Source: Mycobacterium cookii | GTDB lineage: Bacteria; Actinomycetota; Actinomycetes; Mycobacteriales; Mycobacteriaceae | DNA: 64,000 nt | Direction of reading: 5' to 3' | Assembly: GCF_010727945.1 (NCBI RefSeq) | Contig: NZ_AP022569.1 | Location: forward strand, 1,240,001 to 1,304,000 | In this document: positions 30,072-41,034 of the stretch, in pieces | Layout of the letters: each line of letters opens with the position of its first letter | Position numbering within the stretch: position 1 is the stretch's first letter | The notes under the pieces: model-generated | What the model was told of the DNA's origin: nothing | Seen by the model: only the letters and a program-made list of their open reading frames with translations | Database searches by the model: none | Program-made: the position numbers and the translations under genes

Positions 30072-30808
30072 CTGCGGACCGACGGCTTCTGGAACCACCT
30101 GACTTTTTGTTGCCAGGAGTGCGCCGAAGTCAGGGCGAAGCCGGCCCCACAGCTGCAGGCGAAGAACCACACCAGCGCGGTGGTCAGCGAACCCTGGAAC
30201 ACCGGGACCAGCGCGGTGATGATCCGCACAGCGCACGCCAGCACACCGCTGGCCGAGGCGGCCAGATAGAAGGTGGCGATGGTGCTCGAGCGCGGATCCT
30301 TCCGCAGCACCAGGAGCGCCCGAGAGCCGAACACGAGCAAGTACGCAAGAGTTCCGCACAACAACACCCAGTAGACGCTCAACCAGAAGTCGGTGGGCAG
30401 CGCGAAGAAGTCCCGGGTGTAGGTCTTGCTGCCCCGGCTGAGCGTGAACGTCGCCAGCAGGAGTGGAATGCACAGTGTCGCGGGGCGTTCCACGTACTGC
30501 TTGAACGATGCCTGCAGCGCGTGGTCGTCAGCGACCCGGCCCACCGCGTTGTAGACGATCGCCGACGCCGCGACGATGTAGCAGTCGTGGCCGATGTAGT
30601 TCTGCAGATTCCATTCGCCGGTGAGTTTGTGCAAGGCGACACCGACCGTGTTGGCGGCCAACGGCGACATCAGCGCGACCGCAAAACCCTGGAGGGCGAT
30701 GTTGAGCGTGGCGGCCACTTCCCAGCGGCAGTGCCAGGTGAGTCGCCGGATCCACAGACTCCACGACACCGATGCCAGGGTGACGAAGAGGAGAAAAGTA
30801 AGTGCCAC
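30068..30808 (-). CDS. Polytopic membrane protein paired with HTH-like gene
   Basis: I do not recognise this family. The 246-residue protein has about seven hydrophobic segments: [16 protein letters not shown], an amphipathic segment around [78 protein letters not shown] and [19 protein letters not shown]. There is no enzymatic motif. The GTG at 30808 starts 22 bases after the stop of the upstream HTH-like gene; the frame is open further but would overlap that gene. The two form an operon. They occupy the position where M. tuberculosis carries ephD. Confidence 0.65.
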   Translation of the reverse strand: MALTFLLFVTLASVSWSLWIRRLTWHCRWEVAATLNIALQGFAVALMSPLAANTVGVALHKLTGEWNLQNYIGHDCYIVAASAIVYNAVGRVADDHALQASFKQYVERPATLCIPLLLATFTLSRGSKTYTRDFFALPTDFWLSVYWVLLCGTLAYLLVFGSRALLVLRKDPRSSTIATFYLAASASGVLACAVRIITALVPVFQGSLTTALVWFFACSCGAGFALTSAHSWQQKVRWFQKPSVRS

Positions 30809-30830
30809 AGCAGTACTCGCAGAGAGAGGC

Positions 30831-31208
30831 TTACAGCGGGGGCGCGTCTTGGCGGGGCCGCCATTCCGCGATCTTCGTCGGCGGTTGCAGCGTCTTGACG
30901 GTGCCGTTGCCACCGGCCGCGTGCAGCGGTCCGGCGCCACGGATTTCCTCGGCCAGCGCGGTGACCTCTTCCGGTTCGATGAACCGGTAGCGGGTCAGCA
31001 GCTCAGCCCGGTTGATACCGAGGTTTGCGGCGGCCACGCGCAGGTTGTCCGCGGTGATGAGGGTTCCCTTGTCCAACTGGTCGTAATAAGTGGATCGTGG
31101 GAGTTCCATCGCTGTCCAGATCTCTTCCCTGCTCAGAGAACGACCGGCCAGGTAGGAGAGCACGGTGGCAAGTTCCTTGCCGCTGTCATCGGGATACACG
31201 AGGAACAA
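30831..31208 (-). CDS. Small HTH-like protein, likely regulator
   Basis: This protein of up to 125 residues is probably DNA-binding. The central part (REEIWTAMELPRSTYYDQLDKG, with LITADNLRVAAANLGINRAELL) looks like a XRE/excisionase-style helix-turn-helix followed by helices; this is inference from pattern. The C-terminal tail is polar and proline-rich. The start is uncertain: TTG at 31208 or GTG at 31199, neither with a good ribosome binding site. Its putative promoter carries an inverted repeat over the -35, which suggests self-regulation. It is followed by the membrane protein gene. Confidence 0.6.
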   Translation of the reverse strand: MFLVYPDDSGKELATVLSYLAGRSLSREEIWTAMELPRSTYYDQLDKGTLITADNLRVAAANLGINRAELLTRYRFIEPEEVTALAEEIRGAGPLHAAGGNGTVKTLQPPTKIAEWRPRQDAPPL

Positions 31209-31279
31209 GATATCCAGTTTTTCGGCATTGTGAAATCCGAATTGCGTTAAATGCCTATTGCGAACGGCCCGAGTAACCG

Positions 31280-31321
31280 TTTATATCCGCACCGCCGGAT
31301 TCGAAGTCCAACAAATTGGAC
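31280..31321 (-). promoter_or_regulatory. Putative promoter and operator of the HTH-like/membrane pair
   Basis: Read on the minus strand: GTCCAATTTGTTGGAC at 31321-31306 is a perfect 6-bp inverted repeat with a four-base spacer, and its right arm TTGGAC is a good -35. Eighteen bases on is GATATA (or TATAAA at 20). The block is AT-rich compared with its surroundings and lies about 75 bases before the HTH start. Confidence 0.45.
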
Positions 31322-31535
31322 GCGATATCGATTGTGGCGAGCCGAGGATGGTCGGATGCCGCTCGCCGCGGTGCGCAGAACGGCGCCGTCGACGGCTTGC
31401 CCTGGGTGTGTGCGGGCCGGGTCGCAATGACAGGATGGTTGCGGTAATCCCGGGTGCAACTTCTTCTCCACCGCGCTGTGGTAAGCCGGAGGTCGTCCCG
31501 CGCCCACCGACCGACCGATCGAGGAGTCGACTGAG
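31322..31535. other. Non-coding leader upstream of dlaT
   Basis: Between the HTH promoter region and dlaT there is no convincing gene. The stretch must contain the dlaT promoter, but no confident hexamers were identified. GGAG in CGAGGAGTC, about ten bases before the ATG, is the likely dlaT ribosome binding site. Confidence 0.4.
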
Positions 31536-33314
31536 ATGGCCTTCTCCGTGCAGATGCCGGCACTCGGTGAGAGCGTGACCGAGGGAACCGTAACTCGCTG
31601 GCTCAAGCAAGAAGGCGACACCGTCGAGCTCGACGAGCCCCTACTGGAAGTGTCCACCGACAAGGTCGACACCGAGATCCCCTCGCCCGCAGCGGGAGTG
31701 CTGACCAAGATCGTCGCCCACGAAGACGACACCGTCGAGGTCGGCGGTGAGCTGGCCGTCATCGGTGACGCGGCCGAGGGCGGCCAGGGCGGCAACGAGC
31801 AGCAACCCAGTGAGCAACCTGCCCCACAGGCAGCGCCGGAACCAGAACCGAAGCCGGTAGCCGCACCCGCACCCGCGGCGCCACCGACGGCCGAGGCGCC
31901 GCCGCCGGCCGCCAGTTCGGCGGGCTCCAGCGGCGATTCGAAGCCGGTGCTGATGCCCGAACTGGGCGAGTCCGTCACGGAGGGCACCGTGACCCGCTGG
32001 CTGAAGCAGGTCGGCGACGCGGTCGATGTTGACGAGCCGCTGGTCGAGGTCTCAACCGACAAGGTCGACACCGAGATTCCCTCGCCGGTCGCGGGCACGC
32101 TGATCAGCATCACCGCCGAGGAGGACGTCACGGTGTCGGTCGGCGGTGAGCTGGCCCGGATCGGCACCGGCGCCACCACAGCGGCCCCGGAGCCGGCGCC
32201 CGCACCCACGCCGCCGGCTGCCCCACCGGCCCCGCCTGAGCCGGCCCCCCAACCCGCGCCCCGGCCGGCGGCCAGGCCCGAACCGGTACCCACTCCGCAG
32301 GCCGCGCCCGAGCCCGCGCCGCAGCCACAGGCCGAGTCCACCCCGGCCGCCGACAAGACCGGCGCTCCCTATGTGACACCGCTGGTCCGAAAGCTGGCCG
32401 CCGACAACAACATCGACCTCAGCACGCTGAGCGGAACCGGCGTCGGCGGCCGTATCCGCAAACAGGACGTGTTGGCGGCCGCCGAGCAGAAGGCCCAAGC
32501 AGCGAAGGCACCGGCTGCGCCCGCGCCCGCCGCGCAGGCACCGGCGGCGGCGAAGCCGAGCGCGCCCGCCCCAGCACCCGCGCTGGCCCATCTGCGCGGA
32601 ACCACCCAGAAGGCCAGCCGGATCCGCCAGATCACGGCCAATAAGACCCGGGAGTCGCTGCAGGCGACCGCGCAGCTCACCCAGACCCACGAGGTCGACA
32701 TGACCCGGATCGTTGCTCTGCGGAACAGGGCCAAGACCTCGTTCGCCGAACGCGAGGGCGTGAACCTGACCTTCCTGCCGTTCATCGCCCGCGCCGCGAT
32801 CGACGCGCTGAAGGCCCACCCGAACATCAACGCCAGCTACAACGAAAACACCAAAGAGATCACCTACTACGACGCCGAACATCTCGGCTTCGCGGTGGAC
32901 ACCGAACAGGGCCTGCTCTCCCCTGTCATCCACAACGCCGGCGACCTGTCGCTGGCCGGGTTGGCGCGGGCGATCTCCGACATCGCCGCCCGCGCGCGGT
33001 CCGGTGACCTCAAGCCCGATGAGTTGTCCGGTGGAACCTTCACCATCACCAACATCGGCAGCCAGGGCGCGCTGTTCGACACACCCATCCTGGTGCCGCC
33101 GCAAGCCGCGATGTTGGGTACCGGGGCGATCGTCAAGCGGCCCCGGGTGGTCGTCGACGACACCGGCAGCGAATCAATCGGGGTGCGGTCGATCTGCTAC
33201 CTACCGCTGACCTACGACCACCGGCTGATCGACGGCGCGGATGCCGGGCGCTTCCTGACCACCATCAGACATCGGCTCGAAGAAGGCGCGTTCGAGGCCG
33301 ATCTCGGCCTTTAG
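31536..33314 (+). CDS. dlaT: Dihydrolipoamide acyltransferase (E2)
   Basis: In mycobacteria DlaT (formerly SucB) is the E2 of pyruvate dehydrogenase and also part of the peroxynitrite reductase/peroxidase with Lpd, AhpD and AhpC. Two lipoyl domains are visible, with lipoyl-lysines at 43 and 176 in the repeated [11 protein letters not shown] motif. Ala/Pro/Glu-rich linkers separate them from a peripheral subunit-binding domain (about 278-315, [14 protein letters not shown]) and a C-terminal catalytic domain with [12 protein letters not shown]. At 592 residues it is longer than the 553 of M. tuberculosis, mainly in the linkers. It lies upstream of the lipoylation genes. Confidence 0.95.
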   Translation: MAFSVQMPALGESVTEGTVTRWLKQEGDTVELDEPLLEVSTDKVDTEIPSPAAGVLTKIVAHEDDTVEVGGELAVIGDAAEGGQGGNEQQPSEQPAPQAAPEPEPKPVAAPAPAAPPTAEAPPPAASSAGSSGDSKPVLMPELGESVTEGTVTRWLKQVGDAVDVDEPLVEVSTDKVDTEIPSPVAGTLISITAEEDVTVSVGGELARIGTGATTAAPEPAPAPTPPAAPPAPPEPAPQPAPRPAARPEPVPTPQAAPEPAPQPQAESTPAADKTGAPYVTPLVRKLAADNNIDLSTLSGTGVGGRIRKQDVLAAAEQKAQAAKAPAAPAPAAQAPAAAKPSAPAPAPALAHLRGTTQKASRIRQITANKTRESLQATAQLTQTHEVDMTRIVALRNRAKTSFAEREGVNLTFLPFIARAAIDALKAHPNINASYNENTKEITYYDAEHLGFAVDTEQGLLSPVIHNAGDLSLAGLARAISDIAARARSGDLKPDELSGGTFTITNIGSQGALFDTPILVPPQAAMLGTGAIVKRPRVVVDDTGSESIGVRSICYLPLTYDHRLIDGADAGRFLTTIRHRLEEGAFEADLGL

Positions 33315-33326
33315 GGGGCTTGAATC

Positions 33327-34235
33327 GTGACCGCTACCGTCGCGATCGCAGGCTCGTCCGGGTTGATCGGCTCGGCTCTGGTCACGGCACTGCGCACCGC
33401 GGACAACACCGTCTTGCGCATCGTACGCCGCGCGCCGGCGAATGCCAGTGAGCTGCACTGGGATCCCGACGGCGGCGAGCTGGACGCGGGCGCGCTGCAC
33501 GGAGTCGACGCCGTGGTGAATCTGTGCGGTATCAACGTCGGGCAGCGACGCTGGTCGGGGGCGTTCAAGCAGAACCTGCGCGACAGCCGGATCGCCCCGA
33601 CCGAAGTGCTGTCCGCGGCGGTCGCCGACGCCGGGGTCGGGGTGCTCGTCAACGCCAGCGCCGTCGGTTACTACGGCGACACCAAGGACCGCGCCGTCGA
33701 CGAAACCGCCTCGGCGGGAGCAGGATTCCTCGCCCGACTGTGTCAGGACTGGGAAGCCGCCACCGTATCCGCCCGGGATGCCGGCGCGCGCGTGGTGCTG
33801 GCCCGCACCGGGGTGGTACTGGCCTCGTCAGGTGGCGCGATGCGGCGGTTGCGACCGCTGTTCTCGGCCGGCCTGGGTGCGCGCCTGGGAACCGGCCGTC
33901 AGTACATGTCCTGGATCAGCCTCGAGGACACCGTCCGCGCGCTGCAGTGCGCGATATTCGACAAGCAGCTCGCCGGGCCGGTAAATGTGAGCGGCCCGGC
34001 GCCGGTCACCAACGCCGAGTTCACCGCGGCGCTGGGACGCGCGGTCAACCGGCCGACCCGACTGATGGCGCCGGGGTTCGCCGTGCGCGCCGCCCTGGGC
34101 GAGTTCGCCGACGAGACGCTGTTGACCGGGCAGCGCGCGATACCGGCTGTGCTGGAGGCGACCGGTTTCGAGTTTCACCACAAGACCGTCGGTGAGGCAT
34201 TGCGGTACGCCACCGCGACGCGCGACGTCGCGTGA
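33327..34235 (+). CDS. SDR-type epimerase (TIGR01777 family)
   Basis: An extended short-chain dehydrogenase-like protein with N-terminal Rossmann motif [11 protein letters not shown] and the family segments [33 protein letters not shown] and [11 protein letters not shown]. The YfcH/SulA-like TIGR01777 family has an NAD(P)-binding fold but no firmly established substrate. It has 302 residues, corresponding to Rv2216. It starts at a GTG 12 bases after dlaT and probably belongs to the same transcript, followed by lipB and lipA. Confidence 0.88.
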   Translation: MTATVAIAGSSGLIGSALVTALRTADNTVLRIVRRAPANASELHWDPDGGELDAGALHGVDAVVNLCGINVGQRRWSGAFKQNLRDSRIAPTEVLSAAVADAGVGVLVNASAVGYYGDTKDRAVDETASAGAGFLARLCQDWEAATVSARDAGARVVLARTGVVLASSGGAMRRLRPLFSAGLGARLGTGRQYMSWISLEDTVRALQCAIFDKQLAGPVNVSGPAPVTNAEFTAALGRAVNRPTRLMAPGFAVRAALGEFADETLLTGQRAIPAVLEATGFEFHHKTVGEALRYATATRDVA

Positions 34236-34279
34236 TCGCTACCAGGTGCCGGCCAGGTTGAGGTTGTAGCGTCGACGGA

Positions 34280-34963
34280 GTGAGTTCGATCCGCTCGAGC
34301 ACCGCTGCTGTCGACATCCGCCAGCTGGGGACCGTCGAGTACCGCGTCGCCTGGAAACTGCAACAGGAGTTGGCCGATGCCCGGGCGGTCGACGGTGTCG
34401 ACAAGCTGCTGTTGCTCGAGCACCCGGCGGTGTACACCGCGGGCCGTCGCACGTCGGAGCACGAGCGGCCCGCCGACGGCACCCCGGTCGTCGACACCGA
34501 CCGGGGCGGCAAGATCACCTGGCACGGCCCCGGACAGCTCGTCGGCTATCCGATCATCGGGCTGGCCGAGCCGCTCGATGTGGTCAATTACGTTCGGCGG
34601 ATTGAAGAATCGCTGATCAAGGTCTGCACAGACCTGGGTCTGCACGTCGGCCGCGTCGACGGCCGATCCGGAGTCTGGCTGCCTGCCGACGGTGGCCGGC
34701 CGGCGCGCAAGGTCGCCGCCATCGGGGTGCGGGTGTCGCGGGCGACCACGCTGCACGGGTTTGCGCTGAACTGCGACTGCGACCTCGACGCGTTCAGCAC
34801 CATCGTTCCGTGCGGCATCAGCGACGCCGGGGTGACGTCGATCTCGGCCGAGCTCTGCCGCCGGGTTTCGGTCGACGACGTGCGGTCAGCCGTCGCCGAT
34901 GCGGTGTGCGATGCGTTGGACGGCCGCCTGGCCGTGACCCTCAACTCTGTTACGGCTTCCTAG
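34280..34963 (+). CDS. lipB: Octanoyl-ACP:protein N-octanoyltransferase
   Basis: LipB transfers octanoate from acyl carrier protein to the lipoyl-domain lysine of E2 and GcvH proteins. The signatures [27 protein letters not shown] (catalytic Lys) and [11 protein letters not shown] (catalytic Cys) are intact. Length is 227 residues, GTG start. The gene precedes lipA by 26 bases, and its likely substrate DlaT is encoded just upstream. Confidence 0.95.
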   Translation: MSSIRSSTAAVDIRQLGTVEYRVAWKLQQELADARAVDGVDKLLLLEHPAVYTAGRRTSEHERPADGTPVVDTDRGGKITWHGPGQLVGYPIIGLAEPLDVVNYVRRIEESLIKVCTDLGLHVGRVDGRSGVWLPADGGRPARKVAAIGVRVSRATTLHGFALNCDCDLDAFSTIVPCGISDAGVTSISAELCRRVSVDDVRSAVADAVCDALDGRLAVTLNSVTAS

Positions 34964-34989
34964 CCCACCCTCCGCGTAGCATCGACAGC

Positions 34990-35919
34990 GTGTCCGTTGC
35001 ACCCGAAGGTCGGAAACTGCTGCGTTTGGAAGTGCGTAACGCGCAGGTCCCGATCGAGCGGAAGCCCCCGTGGATCAAGACCCGGCTGCGGATGGGGCCG
35101 GAGTACACCGAGCTGAAACGACTGGTCCGCCGCGAGGGTCTGCACACCGTGTGCGAAGAAGCGGGCTGCCCCAACATCTATGAATGCTGGGAAGACCGCG
35201 AGGCCACCTTCCTGATCGGCGGCGAGGTATGCAGCCGTCGCTGCGACTTCTGCCAGATCGACACCGGTAAGCCCGCGCCGCTGGACCGCGACGAGCCGCG
35301 GCGGGTGGCCGAGAGCGTGCAGGCGATGAGCCTGCGCTACTCCACGGTCACCGGGGTGGCCCGCGACGACCTGCCCGACGGCGGCGCGTGGCTGTACGCC
35401 GAAACCGTGCGCGCCATCAAGCAACTCAACCCGTCCACCGGCGTCGAGTTGTTGATTCCCGACTTCAACGGCGACCCGGATCAGCTGCGTGAGGTGTTCG
35501 AGTCGCGGCCGGAAGTGTTGGCCCACAACGTCGAGACGGTGCCCCGCATCTTCAAGCGCATCCGCCCCGCCTTCACTTATCGGCGCAGCCTCGACGTGCT
35601 CACCGCCGCAAGGGAATTCGGATTGGTCACCAAGAGCAACCTGATCCTTGGCATGGGCGAGACACCCGACGAGGTGCGCGCCGCGCTCGCCGATCTGCAC
35701 AACGCCGGGTGCGAGATCGTCACCATCACCCAGTACCTGCGACCGTCGGCGCGACACCACCCGGTCGACCGCTGGGTCACCCCGGAGGAGTTCGTCGAGC
35801 ACTCCGAGTTCGCCGAGCAACTCGGGTTCGCGGGCGTGCTGGCGGGTCCGCTGGTGCGCTCGTCGTACCGGGCCGGACGGCTCTACCAACAGGTCGTGCA
35901 GGCGCGAACCGTATCCTGA
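34990..35919 (+). CDS. lipA: Lipoyl synthase (radical SAM)
   Basis: LipA inserts two sulfur atoms into protein-bound octanoate. Both clusters can be seen: the auxiliary cluster [12 protein letters not shown] (CX4CX5C) and the radical SAM cluster CSRRCDFC (CX3CX2C). The C-terminal [11 protein letters not shown] contains the RSSY motif with the serine ligand of the auxiliary cluster. The GTG at 34990 yields 309 residues, close to M. tuberculosis LipA (Rv2218). The frame is open upstream into lipB but without homology. Confidence 0.96.
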   Translation: MSVAPEGRKLLRLEVRNAQVPIERKPPWIKTRLRMGPEYTELKRLVRREGLHTVCEEAGCPNIYECWEDREATFLIGGEVCSRRCDFCQIDTGKPAPLDRDEPRRVAESVQAMSLRYSTVTGVARDDLPDGGAWLYAETVRAIKQLNPSTGVELLIPDFNGDPDQLREVFESRPEVLAHNVETVPRIFKRIRPAFTYRRSLDVLTAAREFGLVTKSNLILGMGETPDEVRAALADLHNAGCEIVTITQYLRPSARHHPVDRWVTPEEFVEHSEFAEQLGFAGVLAGPLVRSSYRAGRLYQQVVQARTVS

Positions 35920-35923
35920 CCTG

Positions 35924-36676
35924 ATGGCCAAACTTCGCGACGCGAAACCATCCAAGGCCGCCAGAGCTGAGGCGAAAGCGGCGCGCAAGGCTGCCGCCAA
36001 GGAGCGCCGCAGTCAGCTCTGGCAGGCGTTCACCGTCCAGCGCCAAGAGGACAAGCGGCTGCTGCCCTACATGCTCGGCGCATTCCTGCTGATCGTCGGC
36101 ATCGGCGTGGCCGTCGGCGTGTGGTCCGGTGGATTCGCCCTGATCTCGCTGCCCGCGCTGGGCGTCGTGCTGGGCGCGCTGGTGGCGTTCATCATCTTCG
36201 GCCGCCGCGCGCAGCGATCGGTGTACAACAAGGCCGACGGTCAGACCGGGGCCGCCGCCTGGGCGTTGGACAACCTGCGCGGCAAGTGGCGCGTCACCCC
36301 CGGTGTCGCGGCGACCGGACATTTCGACGCCGTGCACCGGGTGGTCGGCCGGCCCGGCGTGATCCTGGTCGGCGAGGGCTCGGCGAGCCGGGTCAAACCG
36401 CTGCTCGCCCAAGAGAAGAAGCGCACCGCGCGACTGGTCGGCGACGTGCCGATCTACGACGTCATCGTCGGCAACGGCGACGGTGAGGTGCCGCTGGCCA
36501 AGCTGGAGCGCCACCTCACCCGGCTGCCGGCGAATATCACCGTCAAACAGATGGATTCGCTGGAGTCGCGGCTGAGCGCGCTGGGTTCGCGGGCGGGGAC
36601 CGCCGCGATGCCCAAGGGTCCGCTGCCGGGTACGGCGAAGATGCGCGGCGTGCAGCGGACGGTGCGGCGGCGCTAG
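35924..36676 (+). CDS. DUF4191-type membrane protein (Rv2219-like)
   Basis: Function unknown. The 250-residue protein has a lysine/alanine-rich N terminus (AKAARKAAAKERRSQ), QAFTVQRQEDKRLLPYM, two membrane helices (AFLLIVGIGVAVGVWSG and LPALGVVLGALVAFIIFG), then a cytosolic domain with KADGQTGAAAWALDNLRGKW and RPGVILVGEG. It starts four bases after the lipA stop and probably is transcribed with it. It is conserved next to lipA in actinobacteria, but no role in lipoylation is shown by the sequence. Confidence 0.87.
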   Translation: MAKLRDAKPSKAARAEAKAARKAAAKERRSQLWQAFTVQRQEDKRLLPYMLGAFLLIVGIGVAVGVWSGGFALISLPALGVVLGALVAFIIFGRRAQRSVYNKADGQTGAAAWALDNLRGKWRVTPGVAATGHFDAVHRVVGRPGVILVGEGSASRVKPLLAQEKKRTARLVGDVPIYDVIVGNGDGEVPLAKLERHLTRLPANITVKQMDSLESRLSALGSRAGTAAMPKGPLPGTAKMRGVQRTVRRR

Positions 36677-36677
36677 G

Positions 36678-37118
36678 TCACCTTCTGACGACGGCGGTGG
36701 CGGTCACCCGATCCTGAATGCCGCGTCCGTCGGCGTCGACGAACAACGCGGGTATCACCAACGCAATCAGCACTCCTCGTGCCGCCGCGCGGCCTATCCC
36801 GACATGCAGCCTCTGGTCGATCGAGGCGACCCGCAGGCCCAGCACGTATTGGCCAGGGGTGAAGGAGAACAGCCTGACCGCCAGCACGCCCAGCACCAGC
36901 CAAATCACCAGAATCGCCGTCGACAGCACCTGTTGGGAGATCAGCCCCAATGTCATGGCGAGGGCGGCAAGGCCGTAGGCGAGCAGCCAGTCGACGACCA
37001 GCGCGGCCAGCCGTCGACCCATCCCGACCAGCGAACCGGGCCCATCCTCCGGCAACCCGTAGGCCTGGCCTGGATACGGGCCTGAATCGGAAAGCTGAGG
37101 TCCGTCACTACTGGCCAT
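36678..37118 (-). CDS. RDD-family membrane protein (Rv2219A-like)
   Basis: The 146-residue protein has a short proline/glycine-rich N terminus, then an RDD domain: GMGRRLAALVVDWLLAYG (Arg and Asp of the motif), two further helices and a VTATAVVRR end. RDD proteins are small membrane proteins of mixed or unknown transport roles. It is convergent with the DUF4191 gene (one base between) and divergent from glnA1. The ATG at 37118 gives MASSDGPQLSD. Confidence 0.82.
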   Translation of the reverse strand: MASSDGPQLSDSGPYPGQAYGLPEDGPGSLVGMGRRLAALVVDWLLAYGLAALAMTLGLISQQVLSTAILVIWLVLGVLAVRLFSFTPGQYVLGLRVASIDQRLHVGIGRAAARGVLIALVIPALFVDADGRGIQDRVTATAVVRR

Positions 37119-37172
37119 CACCCCACAATAAGGTGAGTGCTGGCCAGGCAAAACCGCGGAACACGACACCAC

Positions 37173-37188
37173 GTAACGTCGATGTAAC
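37173..37188 (+). promoter_or_regulatory. GlnR-like box 1 upstream of glnA1
   Basis: GTAAC, six bases, GTAAC. This matches the half-site spacing of the actinobacterial GlnR nitrogen-regulator box (gTnAC-n6-GnAAC type). It sits about eight bases upstream of a plausible -35, an activating position. Confidence 0.55.
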
Positions 37189-37195
37189 ACGGGGT

Positions 37196-37223
37196 TTGAC
37201 TCAGGTGGCACCGCGTCCATAGC
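37196..37223 (+). promoter_or_regulatory. Possible glnA1 promoter
   Basis: TTGACT (37196-37201), a 16-base spacer and CATAGC (37218-37223). The -35 is good and the -10 weak, as expected for a promoter needing an activator. It lies between the two GlnR-like boxes. Confidence 0.4.
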
Positions 37224-37240
37224 GTCTGACCGGGCGATCC

Positions 37241-37256
37241 GTTACAGCCACGTAAC
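37241..37256 (+). promoter_or_regulatory. GlnR-like box 2 upstream of glnA1
   Basis: GTTAC, six bases, GTAAC, followed directly by GGAAC. The half-site spacing is the same as in box 1, 68 bases downstream. If the promoter at 37196-37223 is real, this box overlaps the start of the transcript. Confidence 0.5.
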
Positions 37257-37315
37257 GGAACGCTTTTCTCTCAACCACAGTTGTTTCGAAGCTCGCAGCA
37301 AAGGAGAGCGCTTCG

Positions 37316-38752
<1,437 letters not shown>

Positions 38753-38768
38753 ACCTACGAAGCCGGCC

Positions 38769-38804
38769 TGCGAAGCGCCCTGACGATTAGTCGGGCGCTT
38801 CGCA
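38769..38804 (+). terminator. Terminator hairpin after glnA1
   Basis: TGCGAAGCGCCC and GGGCGCTTCGCA form a perfect 12-bp stem starting 16 bases after the glnA1 stop. Three more pairs (GAC/GTC) close the loop. No U-tract follows, typical of mycobacterial intrinsic terminators. Confidence 0.7.
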
Positions 38805-38873
38805 CCGGGCAGCGGCGCATGCGCACCGCCCATAGGGTCCTCCCCCGCTGCTGTGCAGCGGTACCATCCGCGC

Positions 38874-41015
38874 ATGTCACTGGCGGCTGGGACGACTATC
38901 GCGGGGTACATCATCCTGCGACCGCTGGGCGCCGGCGGGATGGCCGAGGTGTACCTCGCCCAGCATCCGAGGTTGCCACGCCGTGATGCGCTGAAAGTCC
39001 TCTCCGAGGCAATAACGGCAGATGCCAACTTCCGGGAGAGGTTCCAGCGCGAAGCCGACCTGGCCGGCGCGCTTTGGCACCCGAACATCGTCGCGGTTCA
39101 CGATCGCGGCGAGTTCGACGGTCATCTCTGGATCGCGATGGACTACGTCGAAGGCACCGACGCCGCGCACCTGGTCAAAGACCGCTATCCGGCGGGGATG
39201 CCGATACCGGATGTTTGCGACATCGTCACCGCTGTCGCTGCCGCACTCGATTACGCCCACAGCCGGGGCCTGTTGCATCGCGACGTCAAGCCCGCAAACA
39301 TATTGGTCACCGAACCCGAGGGCGGCAAACGACGAATCTTGTTGGCCGACTTCGGTATTGCACGTCCACTCGCTGACGTCAGTGGGCTTACAGTCACCAA
39401 TTTCACGGTGGGCACTCTTGCCTACGCCGCGCCTGAACAGTTGATGGGGGAAGACATCGATGGGCGCGCCGATCAGTACGCGTTGGCTGCCACTGCGTTT
39501 CACCTTCTCACCGGCGCCCCGCCGTACGAGCATTCCAATCCGGTGGCCGTCATCACCCGACACCTCACCTCGCCACCACCAAAGCTGAGCGATCGGCGTC
39601 CGGAGTTGGCCGGCCTCGATGAGGTGTTGTCGCGGGCTCTCGCGAAGGACCCCGCCGAGCGGTTCGAGCGGTGCAGCGACTTCGCCGCAGCTCTCGCCCA
39701 AAGTGCCGGGACAGACGCGGGCCGTGAGCGCCTCACCGAGGCTCGTACCACGGTCGCCGTGCCGATCACGGAACCCCGAACTCAAATCGCGGCCCTGGTG
39801 CCGTTCGCCGGAAAGCGCCGCACACGATCCCGCATTCTTCTCGCAGGGTGCACAGCGGCGGCGTTGGTTGCCGTCATCGGCGTCGCCGGCTACCTGCTGC
39901 GGCCGGCAAAGAACACAGCCTCCGCCCCGGCAGCCAACACCGCGTCCGCGCCGGCGGCCAACCCGCCACCCCGGCCGCCCGCAATGCTCGACGGCACGTA
40001 CCGCTTCGACTACGACTACGAGAAGCAAACGATCAACGGGGCGCCCTACGCCGTGCACACCTCCGACACCACCAGTTGGTGGGCCTTTCACTCGTCGTGC
40101 GGGTCCACCGGATGCGTTGCCACCGCGACCCAGCTCGACGCCAAGAACCCGCAGGTGGCCCACACCCCGGCCCAGTCAGCCGATTACCGTTTCGTCGACG
40201 GCCAATGGCAATCCGCGCCCGTGCAGCGCCAACTTGACCAGCCGCGTTGCCTTGGTCCAAACGGTCAGGTCGTCGCCGGCGCCAACACCGTCATGCTGAC
40301 CTGGTCAATGCAGCCACAGCCCGACGGCACGCTTCGAGGCACCAAGACTGGCACCGCGCTGACCAACGAATGCGGCGTGCAAGGACAGGTGGCCCTGGCC
40401 CCGGTCGTGGTGACGCGCGTCAGCGACGTGCCGACCGGCGTCGCCATCGCCGACCCGGCGACAGCCACCATCGCCCCGTCGACGCCAGCCCCCCACGTCG
40501 CGGGACCCGTTCTCGACGGCACCTACCGACTGGACTTCGATCTGCAGAATCAGACGATCAACGGCGTCGTGACCGGCCTTGGCGCCGCGGTTAACGAGTG
40601 GTGGGCTTTCCGTTCGGTGTGCACGCCGTCCGGCTGCGTGGCCGCAGGGTCCGAGCTGGCCGAATCCAACCAACAAGAGGGCACCGGGACCACAAGTGTC
40701 GTCCATTTTGCCGACGGTCATTGGCAGGGCACGACGACGCTGCAGGCACCGATGGATTGCGAAAAGACCGACAAGCCCGGCCGCGACGACGAGACACGTC
40801 TTTGGTCATGGGATCCGCAGCCCGACGGCACACTGAAGGGCCTTCAGATCGGCACGATCCTCAGCGACGGGTGCGGCACTCAAGGAACGGTCTACCGGAC
40901 GCCGTTTGTTGCCACCCGCACGGGCGATGTGGCGCCGAGCGTAATCGTCGCCGATCCGGCGTTGTTCGTGGCTGCGCCTGCACCGGCGTCGGCGCCGCCC
41001 CGTGCGGGCAGGTGA
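38874..41015 (+). CDS. Receptor-type Ser/Thr protein kinase with duplicated extracellular domain
   Basis: A PknB-family (Hanks-type) kinase of 713 residues. Kinase domain about 1-275: [12 protein letters not shown] glycine loop, ALKVL Lys41, [10 protein letters not shown] catalytic loop and ADFGIAR. After a juxtamembrane stretch, one helix (about 320-342) leads to an extracytoplasmic part starting with the tandem [16 protein letters not shown]. Two related domains follow (about 370-545 and 546-700), each beginning LDGTYR and sharing QTING, WWAF, GCVA and QPDGTL motifs with conserved cysteines. It is not assigned to a named Pkn. Absent between glnA1 and glnE in M. tuberculosis. Confidence 0.88.
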   Translation: MSLAAGTTIAGYIILRPLGAGGMAEVYLAQHPRLPRRDALKVLSEAITADANFRERFQREADLAGALWHPNIVAVHDRGEFDGHLWIAMDYVEGTDAAHLVKDRYPAGMPIPDVCDIVTAVAAALDYAHSRGLLHRDVKPANILVTEPEGGKRRILLADFGIARPLADVSGLTVTNFTVGTLAYAAPEQLMGEDIDGRADQYALAATAFHLLTGAPPYEHSNPVAVITRHLTSPPPKLSDRRPELAGLDEVLSRALAKDPAERFERCSDFAAALAQSAGTDAGRERLTEARTTVAVPITEPRTQIAALVPFAGKRRTRSRILLAGCTAAALVAVIGVAGYLLRPAKNTASAPAANTASAPAANPPPRPPAMLDGTYRFDYDYEKQTINGAPYAVHTSDTTSWWAFHSSCGSTGCVATATQLDAKNPQVAHTPAQSADYRFVDGQWQSAPVQRQLDQPRCLGPNGQVVAGANTVMLTWSMQPQPDGTLRGTKTGTALTNECGVQGQVALAPVVVTRVSDVPTGVAIADPATATIAPSTPAPHVAGPVLDGTYRLDFDLQNQTINGVVTGLGAAVNEWWAFRSVCTPSGCVAAGSELAESNQQEGTGTTSVVHFADGHWQGTTTLQAPMDCEKTDKPGRDDETRLWSWDPQPDGTLKGLQIGTILSDGCGTQGTVYRTPFVATRTGDVAPSVIVADPALFVAAPAPASAPPRAGR

Positions 41016-41034
41016 CGCGCCTAAACTTTCGGTC

